Assembly: GCF_001298675.1 (NCBI RefSeq)
Contig: NZ_CYIG01000013.1
Location: 1-64,000, forward strand
DNA length: 64,000 nucleotides
Source of the DNA: Paenacidovorax caeni
GTDB lineage: Bacteria > Pseudomonadota > Gammaproteobacteria > Burkholderiales > Burkholderiaceae_C
Direction: 5' to 3'
Part shown: in pieces, positions 39,317 to 47,501 of the stretch
How the letters are laid out: each line of letters opens with the position of its first letter
How positions within the stretch are numbered: the stretch's first letter is position 1
Notes under the pieces: generated by a model
Told to the model about the DNA's origin: nothing
Database searches by the model: none
Seen by the model: only the letters and a program-made list of their open reading frames with translations
Translations under genes and position numbers: made by a program

Positions 39317-41215
39317 ATGACCACCAACACCCCCCTGCCCATCGAACGCCCCACCAACCCGCAGGCGCTGTGGGATCTGGTGAGCGCCAACGACGCAGCG
39401 CCGCGCCATACGCTGCGCCACCTGGGCCAGGCGCTGGTGAGCCACGGGCTGGTGACGCAGGAACAATTGCAGGCCGCGCTGCAAACCCAGCAAGCGCAGG
39501 AGCAAAGTGGCCAGCGGCACTTGCTGGGGCGATTGCTGGTGGAATCCGGCGTGCTAAACGAGGAGCAGCTGCGCGGCGTCATCAGTGCGTGGCTGGGCCA
39601 GCATACGGTCGATCCGGCGCTGCTGCCCGCTGACTCGGGTGCGCTGGTGCTGGTGCCGCGCGCCACGGCAGAGCAGGCGCAGGTGCTGCCGCTGATGCTG
39701 CGCGACGATGCCGTGGTGGTGCTGATGAACGACCCCTGGGACAAGCGGGTGCTGGACCAGCTGCGCTTCATGACGCAGCGGCGCGTGATCCCGGCACTGG
39801 CGGCGCCGGGCACGCTGATGCCCGCCATCCAGCGCGCTTACCGGGCACTGCAAGGCAACGGCCAGGGCGGCCAGCGCGCCTCGGCACGCGATCTGGCCGT
39901 CGATCTGGGCAGCTCCAGCGACGCCCCGCAGGCCGAGCGCAACGACATCGTCAGCGAGTCCGACAACACGCTGGTGCGCCTGGTCAACTCGGTGATCGAG
40001 GAGGCCATTGCCCAGGGCGCATCGGACATCCACATCGAAACCGAACCCGCGCCGCGCAACGTGCGCATTCGCCTGCGCGTCGATGGCGACCTGCGCCCCT
40101 ACCTGGATTTGCAGGCGCGCTTTCGCTTCGCACTGGTGGCGCGCATCAAGATCATGGCCGGGCTGGACATTTCGGAGCACCGCAAACCGCAGGACGGCAA
40201 GATCGACTTCAGCCGCTTCGGCGGCTCGAAGGTGGAGCTGCGCGTGGTCACCGTGCCCACGCACCAGGGGCTGGAAGACGTGGTGCTGCGCGTGCTGGCC
40301 AGCCACAAGCCGCTGCCGCTGGAGCAGATCGGGCTGAGCACGGACAACCTGGCCCAGTTGCGCGCGGCGGTGCACAAAAGCTACGGCCTGATCCTGGTCT
40401 GCGGCCCTACCGGCAGCGGCAAAACGACCACGCTGCACTCGGTGGTCCGTGAGATCAACACGCCCGAACGCAAGATCTGGACAGCGGAAAACCCCATCGA
40501 AATTACCCAGGAGGGCCTGCGCCAGGTGGAGGTGAACCCACGCATCGGCTGGACCTTCGCGGCGGCGATGCGCTCGTTCCTGCGTGCCGACCCCGACGTG
40601 GTCATGATCGGCGAGATGCGCGACGAAGAGACGGCTGGCATTGCCATCGAGGCCTCATTGACCGGCCACCTGGTGCTCTCCACGCTGCACACCAACTCCG
40701 CCCCCGAAAGCGTGGCGCGGCTGCTGGAGATCGGCATGGACCCGTTCACCTTCTCCGACGCGCTCGTCGCCATCCTGGCCCAGCGCCTGGTGCGCAAGCT
40801 GTGCACCCACTGCCGCGAGCGCGCGCCGCTGACCGCCGACGCCCTGAACCAACTGGCCGAGCAGTACCTGGAGAGCGGCACCACGGTCAGCGCCGAGGAT
40901 GCCGCGCACGCCCGCGCGGCACTGGTCAGCACCTGGGTGCGCGGGCTGCAGGCGCAGGGCACGCCACCCGCGCTGTGGCGGCGCGTGGGCTGTGCGCAGT
41001 GCGACGGCACGGGCTACAAAGGGCGCATGGGCATCCATGAACTGATGTGCAGCGACGACGCCATCCGCGGCCATATCCGCCGGCGCGAGTCGGCCCACGA
41101 CATTCGCCGCTCGGCGCTGCGCGCGGGCATGAAGACGCTGCGCCAGGACGGCATCGACAAGGTGCTGCAGGGCCTGACCGACATACAGGAAGTGCTCGCC
41201 GCGTCAAACCAGTGA
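39317..41215 (+). CDS. GspE/PilB-type secretion or pilus ATPase, solitary
   Basis: A 632-residue ATPase of the type II secretion/type IV pilus family. An N-terminal Gsp-type region (residues 20-170) is followed by the Walker A motif GPTGSGKTTTLHS near residue 360, the Asp box and Walker B region (PDVVMIGEMRDEETAGIAIEASLTGHLVLSTLHTN). A zinc-binding region with CTHC and CAQC lies near the C-terminus. No pilin, secretin or platform genes flank it, so its partner machine must be encoded elsewhere. A neighbouring MBL-fold hydrolase starts 48 bp after it. Confidence 0.9.
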   Translation: MTTNTPLPIERPTNPQALWDLVSANDAAPRHTLRHLGQALVSHGLVTQEQLQAALQTQQAQEQSGQRHLLGRLLVESGVLNEEQLRGVISAWLGQHTVDPALLPADSGALVLVPRATAEQAQVLPLMLRDDAVVVLMNDPWDKRVLDQLRFMTQRRVIPALAAPGTLMPAIQRAYRALQGNGQGGQRASARDLAVDLGSSSDAPQAERNDIVSESDNTLVRLVNSVIEEAIAQGASDIHIETEPAPRNVRIRLRVDGDLRPYLDLQARFRFALVARIKIMAGLDISEHRKPQDGKIDFSRFGGSKVELRVVTVPTHQGLEDVVLRVLASHKPLPLEQIGLSTDNLAQLRAAVHKSYGLILVCGPTGSGKTTTLHSVVREINTPERKIWTAENPIEITQEGLRQVEVNPRIGWTFAAAMRSFLRADPDVVMIGEMRDEETAGIAIEASLTGHLVLSTLHTNSAPESVARLLEIGMDPFTFSDALVAILAQRLVRKLCTHCRERAPLTADALNQLAEQYLESGTTVSAEDAAHARAALVSTWVRGLQAQGTPPALWRRVGCAQCDGTGYKGRMGIHELMCSDDAIRGHIRRRESAHDIRRSALRAGMKTLRQDGIDKVLQGLTDIQEVLAASNQ

Positions 41216-41263
41216 CGCGCGCCTTCGGCCCGCCCTGCGCTGGTGGGCCCACAATCGGGGGCC

Positions 41264-41902
41264 ATGCTGCACTACCACACCATCCCCGTCACGGCCTTCC
41301 AGCAGAACTGCTCGCTCGTCTGGTGCGACCAGACCCTGGAGGCGGCCGTCATCGACCCGGGCGGCGACCTCGACCACATCCTGGCGCAGGCGCAGCACCT
41401 GGGCGTCACGCTCAAGGCCATCTGGCTCACCCACGCGCACATCGACCACGCGGGTGGCACGGGTGAACTGGCGCGCCGGCTCGATCTGCCCATCGTCGGC
41501 CCCCAAGAGGGCGACCAGTTCTGGATCGACGGCCTGCCGCAGCAAAGCACGATGTTCGGCTTTCCGCCCGCCCTGCCCTTCACGCCCACGCGCTGGCTGC
41601 AGGACGGCGACACGGTGACCATCGGCCAGGAGACCGTGCACGTGCGCCACTGCCCCGGGCACACGCCAGGCCACGTGGTGTTCCACGCGCCGCAGATCCA
41701 GCGCTGCTTCGTCGGCGACGTGCTGTTCGCGGGCAGCATCGGGCGCACCGACTTCCCGCAGGGCAACCACATGCAGCTGATCGACAGCATCACGCAGCGC
41801 CTGTGGCCCATGGGCGATGAGACCGTGTTCATCCCCGGCCACGGCCCGGAAAGCACCTTCGGGCGCGAGCGCCGCAGCAACCCCTACGTGGGCGGGACCT
41901 GA
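41264..41902 (+). CDS. Metallo-beta-lactamase-fold hydrolase (glyoxalase II-like)
   Basis: A 212-residue metal hydrolase. The metal motif HAHIDH is residues 57-62; the second His is in HCPGHTPGHVVF and the bridging Asp in FVGDVLF. The last His is in FIPGHGPESTFGRER. The C-terminal domain of classical glyoxalase II is absent, so it belongs to the short YcbL-like group. Start ATG 41264 is preferred. Confidence 0.9.
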   Translation: MLHYHTIPVTAFQQNCSLVWCDQTLEAAVIDPGGDLDHILAQAQHLGVTLKAIWLTHAHIDHAGGTGELARRLDLPIVGPQEGDQFWIDGLPQQSTMFGFPPALPFTPTRWLQDGDTVTIGQETVHVRHCPGHTPGHVVFHAPQIQRCFVGDVLFAGSIGRTDFPQGNHMQLIDSITQRLWPMGDETVFIPGHGPESTFGRERRSNPYVGGT

Positions 41903-41930
41903 AACCCACCAAATTGCTGCATTATTTATA

Positions 41931-41963
41931 GCTGCCAGCGCTTACCCAGTAAGCGCTGGCAGC
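41931..41963. repeat. Perfect 15-bp palindromic element
   Basis: GCTGCCAGCGCTTAC and its exact complement are separated by CCA. It is the most perfect copy of the dispersed family in this window. It lies between two convergent genes and is followed by CCTTTTG, so it may act as a weak terminator. Confidence 0.88.
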
Positions 41964-41974
41964 CCTTTTGATGC

Positions 41975-42166
41975 CTAACGCCCGAGTTCCTTGGCGCTGA
42001 CCCCGGCGATCCCCCAGTTCTCCTTGGGCACCTCCTGAATCCACACGCGCACGTTGGCGATGGGCGCACCGGTGGCATCGACCAGGGCCTGGCTGACTTT
42101 TTCGATCACGGCCTTCTTCTGCTCTTCGGTGCGGCCTTCAATGAGGTAAATCTGTGCGAATGGCAT
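41975..42166 (-). CDS. 4-oxalocrotonate tautomerase-family enzyme
   Basis: A 63-residue tautomerase. After removal of Met1 the catalytic proline is Pro1, with Arg11 and Arg39 in place (numbering of the mature protein), and Trp replaces the usual Phe at position 50. AAGGAG lies about nine bases before the start. Substrate unclear; meta-cleavage pathway genes are not present here, so it may be a general tautomerase. The broken GntR regulator lies immediately upstream on the other strand. Confidence 0.92.
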   Translation of the reverse strand: MPFAQIYLIEGRTEEQKKAVIEKVSQALVDATGAPIANVRVWIQEVPKENWGIAGVSAKELGR

Positions 42167-42187
42167 GGCGCTTGGCTCCTTTCACGC

Positions 42188-42529
42188 CGGGGCATCGCGC
42201 CCGGGCGCCGCAGCCATTGGGAGCGGCTCAACACGCGCTTTCATGAAGCGCTGCTGTCCGGCCACGACTCGCCCTGGACGCTGCGCGTGCTGCGCCAGCT
42301 CTCGCGCCACACCGAGCGCTACCGCAGCTTCGCCATGGCACTGCCCGGCGCCGTGCGCGACGTGCACGCCGAGCACACCGAAATCTTCCACTACGCCCTG
42401 GCCGGGCAAGACGCGCGCGCCGCGCTGGCGCTGGAGGCGCACATCCGCACCACGCCCGACCTGCTCATCCAGGCGCTGCGCGCCGGGCGCGTGTCGCTAC
42501 CCGGCAGCGGTGAACGGGCAAGCTCCTGA
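42188..42529 (+). pseudogene. GntR-family regulator remnant (C-terminal FCD domain)
   Basis: Only the last 110 or so residues of a GntR/FCD regulator remain in one frame: HWERLNTRFHEALLSGHDSP, then EHTEIFHYALAGQDARAAL and TTPDLLIQALRAG. Two His residues of the FCD metal site (FHEAL and EHTEIFH) are kept. The N-terminal winged helix is missing and the frame runs into the tautomerase start region. I read it as a truncated gene, with the deletion junction at about 42180-42200. Confidence 0.75.
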
Positions 42530-42532
42530 ATC

Positions 42533-42572
42533 AATAGCTGTTAGCGCTTGACTGGAAAGGGCTAGCAGCCAA
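42533..42572 (-). repeat. Palindromic intergenic element
   Basis: AATAGCTGTTAGCGCTTGAC, a spacer and GGGCTAGCAGCCAATTTGG form the two arms, after the GntR remnant. Confidence 0.8.
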
Positions 42573-42580
42573 TTTGGCGC

Positions 42581-43441
42581 TCAATGCCGCGACTGCTGGT
42601 ACAGCCCCTGCACCTTGGGCACGTTCTGCTGCAGCTCGCGGATGCGCTCCGGCCCCGACGGGTGGGTGGACAAGAAGGCGATGCCACCGCTGCCCCCGGT
42701 GGCCTGGCCCATCTTCTGCCACAGGCGCACCGCGGCCTGCGGGTCGAAGCCGGCGCGCGCGGCCAGTTCCAGGCCGACGAGGTCGGCCTCGGTTTCATCG
42801 GATCGGCTGAACTTCAGCGACAGCAGCTGCGTACCCAGGTTGGCCGCCGTGTTCCCCAGCTCTCCCAGGCCCAGCAGCTTGGCCCCCAGCGACAGGCCGA
42901 TGCCCGTGGCCTGTGTCTTGGCCAGGCGCTCGCGCGCGTGCTCGCGCAGCGCGTGGGCCATCTCGTGGCCCATGACCATGGCGGTTTCGTCATCGGTCAA
43001 GCGGAGCTGGTCCAGGATGCCGGTGAAGAACGCAATCTTGCCGCCAGGCATGCAGAAGGCATTGATCTGCTTGCTGCCAATCAGGTTGACCTCCCAGCGC
43101 CACGCGCGCGCACGCTCGTTCCACGGCGCAGCGAACGGAATGAGGCGCTTTGCAATGGCGCGTAACCGCGTCAGCTGTGGGTTGCCGTCGGCCGCCAGCG
43201 CCCCCTGGGCGCGCGCCTGCGCCAGCATCTGACCGTACTGCTGCACGGCAGAGCGCTCCAGCGACTCGGCCGGCACCAGGCGGCGCATACTGGAGGCGCT
43301 GCCCACCTCCACCTGCGCCAGCGCGGGGCCGGCCACGGCCGCGCCCGCGGCCAGCAGAAAGCCGCGCCGCGCGTTCCAGGGCGACGCCTTGGCCGCGCAC
43401 AGCGCGCAGCCGCTATGGGAGGGAAAGGAGAGCTCGTGCAT
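42581..43441 (-). CDS. M48-family metalloprotease with Tat-like signal
   Basis: A 286-residue zinc peptidase. The metal site is HEMAH at residues 159-163 with Glu218 in ETEAD as third ligand. The N-terminus has a twin-arginine (RR at 25-26) followed by GFLLAAGAAVAGPALA, which looks like a Tat signal. The protein is likely periplasmic and resembles BepA/LoiP-type proteases that watch over outer-membrane proteins. A Cys pair near the N-terminus is unexplained. Confidence 0.88.
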   Translation of the reverse strand: MHELSFPSHSGCALCAAKASPWNARRGFLLAAGAAVAGPALAQVEVGSASSMRRLVPAESLERSAVQQYGQMLAQARAQGALAADGNPQLTRLRAIAKRLIPFAAPWNERARAWRWEVNLIGSKQINAFCMPGGKIAFFTGILDQLRLTDDETAMVMGHEMAHALREHARERLAKTQATGIGLSLGAKLLGLGELGNTAANLGTQLLSLKFSRSDETEADLVGLELAARAGFDPQAAVRLWQKMGQATGGSGGIAFLSTHPSGPERIRELQQNVPKVQGLYQQSRH

Positions 43442-43506
43442 GGCAGGCCAGATGGGGGCAAAAGCGCATTCTTACAGGCCCCGCGCCGGCGCGCCCTGCA
43501 GGCGGC

Positions 43507-44445
43507 TCAGGCAGCGGCGCTTTCACGCGGCGCACGAAACGCCGTGGGCCGCAGCTCCGCGCGAATCACCCCCATCAGCCCCAGCATGACCAGGCCCAGG
43601 CCGCACCAGGCCACCAGCGGCTGCTGCTCACCCACGATCAACACCGCCAACACGAACGCCGCCACCGGCTCGATGAGGGTCAGCGTCACCCCGGTGGCGC
43701 CCGAGATGCTGCGCAGCCCATGCGAGAAAGCGACGTAGGCCAGCCCCGACACGACGATGCCCAGGTACACCACCACGGCCAGCGCCGCCGGGCTCCACTG
43801 CGGCGCCCCGGCCAGCGCCCACGCCAGCGGACAGGCCAGCAGCGCCGCCCCGGTGAACACGCGCTGGTTCACCTGGCCGGGTGCGTAGGCGGCCACCAGG
43901 CGCTTGTTCACCAGCGCGTAGCTGGCGTACCACAGCCCGGCGGCCAGGCACAGGGCCAGCCCGGTCCATGAAAGCGCCACGGCCGCGCCTTTGCTCAGCA
44001 CCATGGCCACGCCCCCTGCCACGCTCACCGCCGTGCCCAGCCACCACAGGGGCGACGGCGCCGCACGCAGCAGCAGCGCCTGGATGAGCCCGGCCCAGAT
44101 CGGGCTGCTGCCAATGGCCACGGCCGTGCCCACGCCCACGCCCGTCAGGCGCACCCCGGCATAGAACGTGATGCTGTAGCCCGCCACGCCCGCCGAGGCC
44201 AGCAGCCACAGCCCCGGCGGCACATGCGGCCGGGGCGTTGCGGCGGGCTGGGGCGCGGCCGCGCCGCGCGCCACGGCCTGCACCAGGGCGAAGAACAGGC
44301 TGGCCACGGCCAGCTGGGCCGCCCCGACCCAGAAGGGCGACAGGGCACCAGCGCCCAGGCTCTGGGCCGTGCCGGTGGTGCCCCACAAAATGGACGCGAG
44401 GGCCACCAGGGCCACGCCGCGACCGGAGTGCGATGCGAATGTCAT
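43507..44445 (-). CDS. EamA-family (DMT) exporter
   Basis: A 312-residue inner-membrane transporter with ten helices in two EamA repeats; examples are LVALASILWGTTGTAQSLGAG and LVNKRLVAAYAPGQ. Such proteins export amino acids, nucleobases or other metabolites; this one resembles the RhaT/EamA group. The start could be ATG 44445 or ATG 44454. An AraC regulator sits upstream on the same strand. Confidence 0.87.
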   Translation of the reverse strand: MTFASHSGRGVALVALASILWGTTGTAQSLGAGALSPFWVGAAQLAVASLFFALVQAVARGAAAPQPAATPRPHVPPGLWLLASAGVAGYSITFYAGVRLTGVGVGTAVAIGSSPIWAGLIQALLLRAAPSPLWWLGTAVSVAGGVAMVLSKGAAVALSWTGLALCLAAGLWYASYALVNKRLVAAYAPGQVNQRVFTGAALLACPLAWALAGAPQWSPAALAVVVYLGIVVSGLAYVAFSHGLRSISGATGVTLTLIEPVAAFVLAVLIVGEQQPLVAWCGLGLVMLGLMGVIRAELRPTAFRAPRESAAA

Positions 44446-44523
44446 GGCGCCCATGGTGCCTGCCAACGCGCGCAGAAATGTCGAGCAACGCGCAAAGTCA
44501 TCGCCCGGATATTTGGTGTGGAA

Positions 44524-44572
44524 AATGCCTCTAGCGCTTATCCAGCAAGCGCTGGCAGCTCTCATAAAAGGA
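44524..44572 (+). repeat. Palindromic intergenic element, model copy
   Basis: A typical copy: AATGCCTCTAGCGCTT, spacer ATCCAGC, then AAGCGCTGGCAGCT and ATAAAAG. The two arms AGCGCTT and AAGCGCT pair. About 14 related copies occur in the window, all in or at the edge of intergenic DNA. Confidence 0.88.
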
Positions 44573-44573
44573 G

Positions 44574-45263
44574 CTACTCAGCGCGCTGTTTGCGCAGCGC
44601 CCGTGCGCCCACACCGCGCTCGCGCCTGAGCGCATAGGCCAGGGCGCTGGCGCTGGCGTAGCCGCACTGCAGCGCCGCGGTCTCCAGCGGCAGGCCGCGC
44701 GCCAGCAGGGCCTCGGCCCGGTCCAGGCGCAGGCCGCGCAACCATTCCTGGGGCGTGCGCCCGGCCAGCTCACGCAGCCGCGCGTGAAAGCGCTGCGGGC
44801 TCAGGTGGCATAGCGCTGCCAGCCGCGCCGTGGGCCAGTCCTCGTGCAGCGCTGCCTGCACCGCCTGTGCCAGCCGGGCCACGTCCACACCCCGGCGAGC
44901 AATCACCCCGGGGGCCTGCAGCACCTGGGCCACGCGCGCGGCGGCATCCGGCGCCAGCGCCGCGCCCGCACGCCAGCCCGGCGGCACGGCAAAGCGGCGC
45001 ACCCGCGCCAGACCGGCCTGGTCGGGCGCGTCAATGACGAACAGGCGCGAGGCCGGGGCGGCCAGGTAGCCATGCGCGGCCCCGGCCGGAATGACGATGC
45101 CGCAGGCCGTGTCGACGAAGGCCGCGCGCCCGGCAATCTCCAGCTCCATGCGCCCGTGCAGCGCGTACAGGATCTGCGCATAGCCATGCGCGTGCGCGGC
45201 ATGCTCGCCGCTGTAGCGGCGCACCGAGCAACTGGGCTCCAGGAGCGAACGAACCTCTGACAT
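44574..45263 (-). CDS. AraC-family transcriptional regulator
   Basis: A 229-residue regulator. The N-terminal half is a cupin-like ligand domain (AHAHGYAQILYALHGRMEL). The C-terminal half has two helix-turn-helix units (ARLAALCHLSPQRFHARLREL and TAALQCGYASASALAYALRRERG). It is probably linked to the EamA exporter downstream on the same strand; the ligand is unknown. Confidence 0.88.
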   Translation of the reverse strand: MSEVRSLLEPSCSVRRYSGEHAAHAHGYAQILYALHGRMELEIAGRAAFVDTACGIVIPAGAAHGYLAAPASRLFVIDAPDQAGLARVRRFAVPPGWRAGAALAPDAAARVAQVLQAPGVIARRGVDVARLAQAVQAALHEDWPTARLAALCHLSPQRFHARLRELAGRTPQEWLRGLRLDRAEALLARGLPLETAALQCGYASASALAYALRRERGVGARALRKQRAE

Positions 45264-45336
45264 AGGCCAAATAGTAGTAGGAGTGGCCCGGGCCCGACGG
45301 GATAATGCCCCGGCCTTCTCTGCCCTGCCCCGCCCC

Positions 45337-46671
45337 ATGCCCGAACAAGCCACCGCATCCCCTACACCGCGCCGCAGCTGGCTGGACACGCTGCGCGTCT
45401 ACACCGAACCGGCCAGCCTGCGCATGCTGGCGCTGGGCTTTTCCGCCGGGCTGCCGCTGCTGCTGGTGCTGGGCACGCTGTCGTTCTGGCTGCGCGAGGC
45501 GGGCATTGACCGCACCACCATCGGCTACCTGAGCTGGGTGGGGCTGGCCTACGCCTTCAAGTGGGTGTGGTCCCCGCTGGTGGACCGCATGCCGCTGCCG
45601 CTGCTCACGCGCTGGCTGGGGCGGCGGCGCAGCTGGCTGCTGCTGGCGCAGGGCATGGTGGTGGCCGGGCTGGTGGGCATGGCCTTCAACGACCCGCAGC
45701 AGGCGCTGAGCCCGCTGGTGTGGTGCGCGCTGGCGGTGGCCTTTGGCTCGGCCACGCAGGACATTGCCCTCGACGCCTTCCGCATCGAGTCGGCCGACGC
45801 CGACCGCCAGGCGGCCCTGGCCGCCACCTACCAAACGGGCTACCGCCTGGCCATGATCTGGGCCGGCGCGGGCGTGCTGTGGCTGGCCGCGCGCTCCGAA
45901 GCCAGTGGCGTGACCGGCTACCAGGCCGGCGCCTGGCACATGGCCTACCTGGCCATGGCGGCATCGATGGCGGTGGGCGTGCTCACCGTGCTGCTCTCGC
46001 CCGAGCCCAAGGCGCGCCCGCTGCCGCCTGCACGCGGCCTGGCCGAGTGGCTGCGCGGCGCGCTGGTCGATCCGTTTGCCGACTTCATTGGCCGCTACCG
46101 CTGGCACGCGCTGCTGGTGCTGGGGCTGATCGCGGTGTACCGCATCGCCGACGTGGTGATGGGCATCATGGCCAACCCGTTCTACGTGGACATGGGCTTC
46201 ACCAAGGACGAAGTGGCCGCCGTGACCAAGGTCTACGGCGTGGTGATGACGCTGGGCGGCGCCTTCGTGGGTGGTGCCATGGCCATGCGCTGGGGCGTGA
46301 TGCGCGTGCTCATGCTCGGCGCACTGCTGTCGGCGGGCAGCAACCTGCTGTTCGCCTGGCTGGCCACACGCGGGCACGACCTGTACGGGCTGATCTTCGT
46401 CGTCAGCGCCGACAACCTGGCCGGCGGCATTGCCTCGGCGGCGTTCATCGCCTACCTGTCGAGCCTGACCAACGTGCAGTACTCGGCCACGCAGTACGCG
46501 CTGTTCAGCTCCATGATGCTGCTGTTTCCGAAATGGCTGGCGGGCTTTTCCGGGCGCTTCGTCGATGCGCACGGCTATGCCGACTTCTTCACGGCCACGG
46601 CCTTCCTGGGCCTGCCGGTGCTGGTGCTGGTGGCACTGGCATCACGGGTCAAAAGCACCTCTAGCCCTTGA
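45337..46671 (+). CDS. AmpG-like muropeptide permease (MFS)
   Basis: A 444-residue membrane transporter with about twelve helices. The AmpG-typical stretch is FSAGLPLLLVLGTLSFWLREAG near residues 30-52, followed by DRTTIGYLSWVGLAYAFKWVWSPLVD. AmpG carries anhydromuropeptides from periplasm to cytoplasm for recycling. The final residues and stop codon (KSTSSP) lie within a dispersed palindromic element. Upstream, no clear ribosome binding site is seen before ATG 45337. Confidence 0.85.
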   Translation: MPEQATASPTPRRSWLDTLRVYTEPASLRMLALGFSAGLPLLLVLGTLSFWLREAGIDRTTIGYLSWVGLAYAFKWVWSPLVDRMPLPLLTRWLGRRRSWLLLAQGMVVAGLVGMAFNDPQQALSPLVWCALAVAFGSATQDIALDAFRIESADADRQAALAATYQTGYRLAMIWAGAGVLWLAARSEASGVTGYQAGAWHMAYLAMAASMAVGVLTVLLSPEPKARPLPPARGLAEWLRGALVDPFADFIGRYRWHALLVLGLIAVYRIADVVMGIMANPFYVDMGFTKDEVAAVTKVYGVVMTLGGAFVGGAMAMRWGVMRVLMLGALLSAGSNLLFAWLATRGHDLYGLIFVVSADNLAGGIASAAFIAYLSSLTNVQYSATQYALFSSMMLLFPKWLAGFSGRFVDAHGYADFFTATAFLGLPVLVLVALASRVKSTSSP

Positions 46672-46705
46672 TGGACAAGCGCTAGCAGCTATCGAAACGA
46701 AAGCA
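46653..46705 (+). repeat. Palindromic element providing the AmpG-like stop codon
   Basis: AAAAGCACCTCTAGCCCTT, a spacer of seven bases and AAGCGCTAGCAGCTATCG. The stop codon TGA at 46669-46671 falls in the spacer. Confidence 0.82.
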
Positions 46706-46767
46706 TCTTTACCCGCGCTTTACACCCGCTTCAACACCGCGAGATACCGACCTTGCAGGATGGCCGC

Positions 46768-47487
46768 ATGAACACACACCTGTTGATGATCGAAGACGAC
46801 CATCGCCTGGCGCAGATGGTTGCCGAATACCTGGGGCACAACGGGCTGCAGGTGGCGCACCAGGCCGATGGCACCAGCGGGCTGGCGCAACTGCAAAGCC
46901 CCGACACGGGCAGCCTGCCGGACCTGGTGATCCTCGACCTGATGCTGCCCGACATGGACGGACTGGAAGTGTGCCGCCGTATCCGCGCCCTGCCCGGCCC
47001 GGCGGCGCAGGTGCCGGTGCTGATGCTCACCGCCAAGGGCGACCCGATGGACCGCATCATCGGCCTGGAACTGGGCGCCGACGACTACCTGCCCAAGCCC
47101 TTCGAGCCGCGCGAGCTGCTGGCGCGCATCCGCGCCATCCTGCGCCGGCGCGGCGATGGCGGCACGCCGGCTGCGGGCCAGTCGCTGCGCTTCGGCTCGC
47201 TGGAGATCGACCGCGACGCGCGCACCGTCACCGTGGGCGGGCAGGTGGCCGACCTGACCTCGTACCAGTTCGACCTGCTCGTGACCCTGGCCGAACGCGC
47301 CGGCCGCGTGCTGACACGCGACCAGATCATGGAAGCCGTGCGCGGGCGCGAGCTGGAGGCGTTCGACCGCTCCATCGACGTGCACATGGGCCGCATCCGC
47401 GCGGCCATCGAGGCCGACCCGAAAAGCCCCAAACGCATCCTGACCGTGCGCGGCGTGGGCTACGTCTTCGCCAAGCAGCAAGAGTGA
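46768..47487 (+). CDS. OmpR/PhoB-family response regulator
   Basis: A 239-residue regulator with a receiver domain (phospho-acceptor Asp57 in ILDLMLPDMDG; KPFEPREL at the end) and a winged-helix DNA-binding domain (residues about 135-235, RSIDVHMGRIRAAIEAD and RVGYVF-like end RGVGYVF). The closest relatives by appearance are RstA/TorR types. The sensor kinase gene follows after 14 bp, so they form a two-component system. Confidence 0.93.
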   Translation: MNTHLLMIEDDHRLAQMVAEYLGHNGLQVAHQADGTSGLAQLQSPDTGSLPDLVILDLMLPDMDGLEVCRRIRALPGPAAQVPVLMLTAKGDPMDRIIGLELGADDYLPKPFEPRELLARIRAILRRRGDGGTPAAGQSLRFGSLEIDRDARTVTVGGQVADLTSYQFDLLVTLAERAGRVLTRDQIMEAVRGRELEAFDRSIDVHMGRIRAAIEADPKSPKRILTVRGVGYVFAKQQE

Positions 47488-47501
47488 GCCCCGGCAGCAA
47501 C

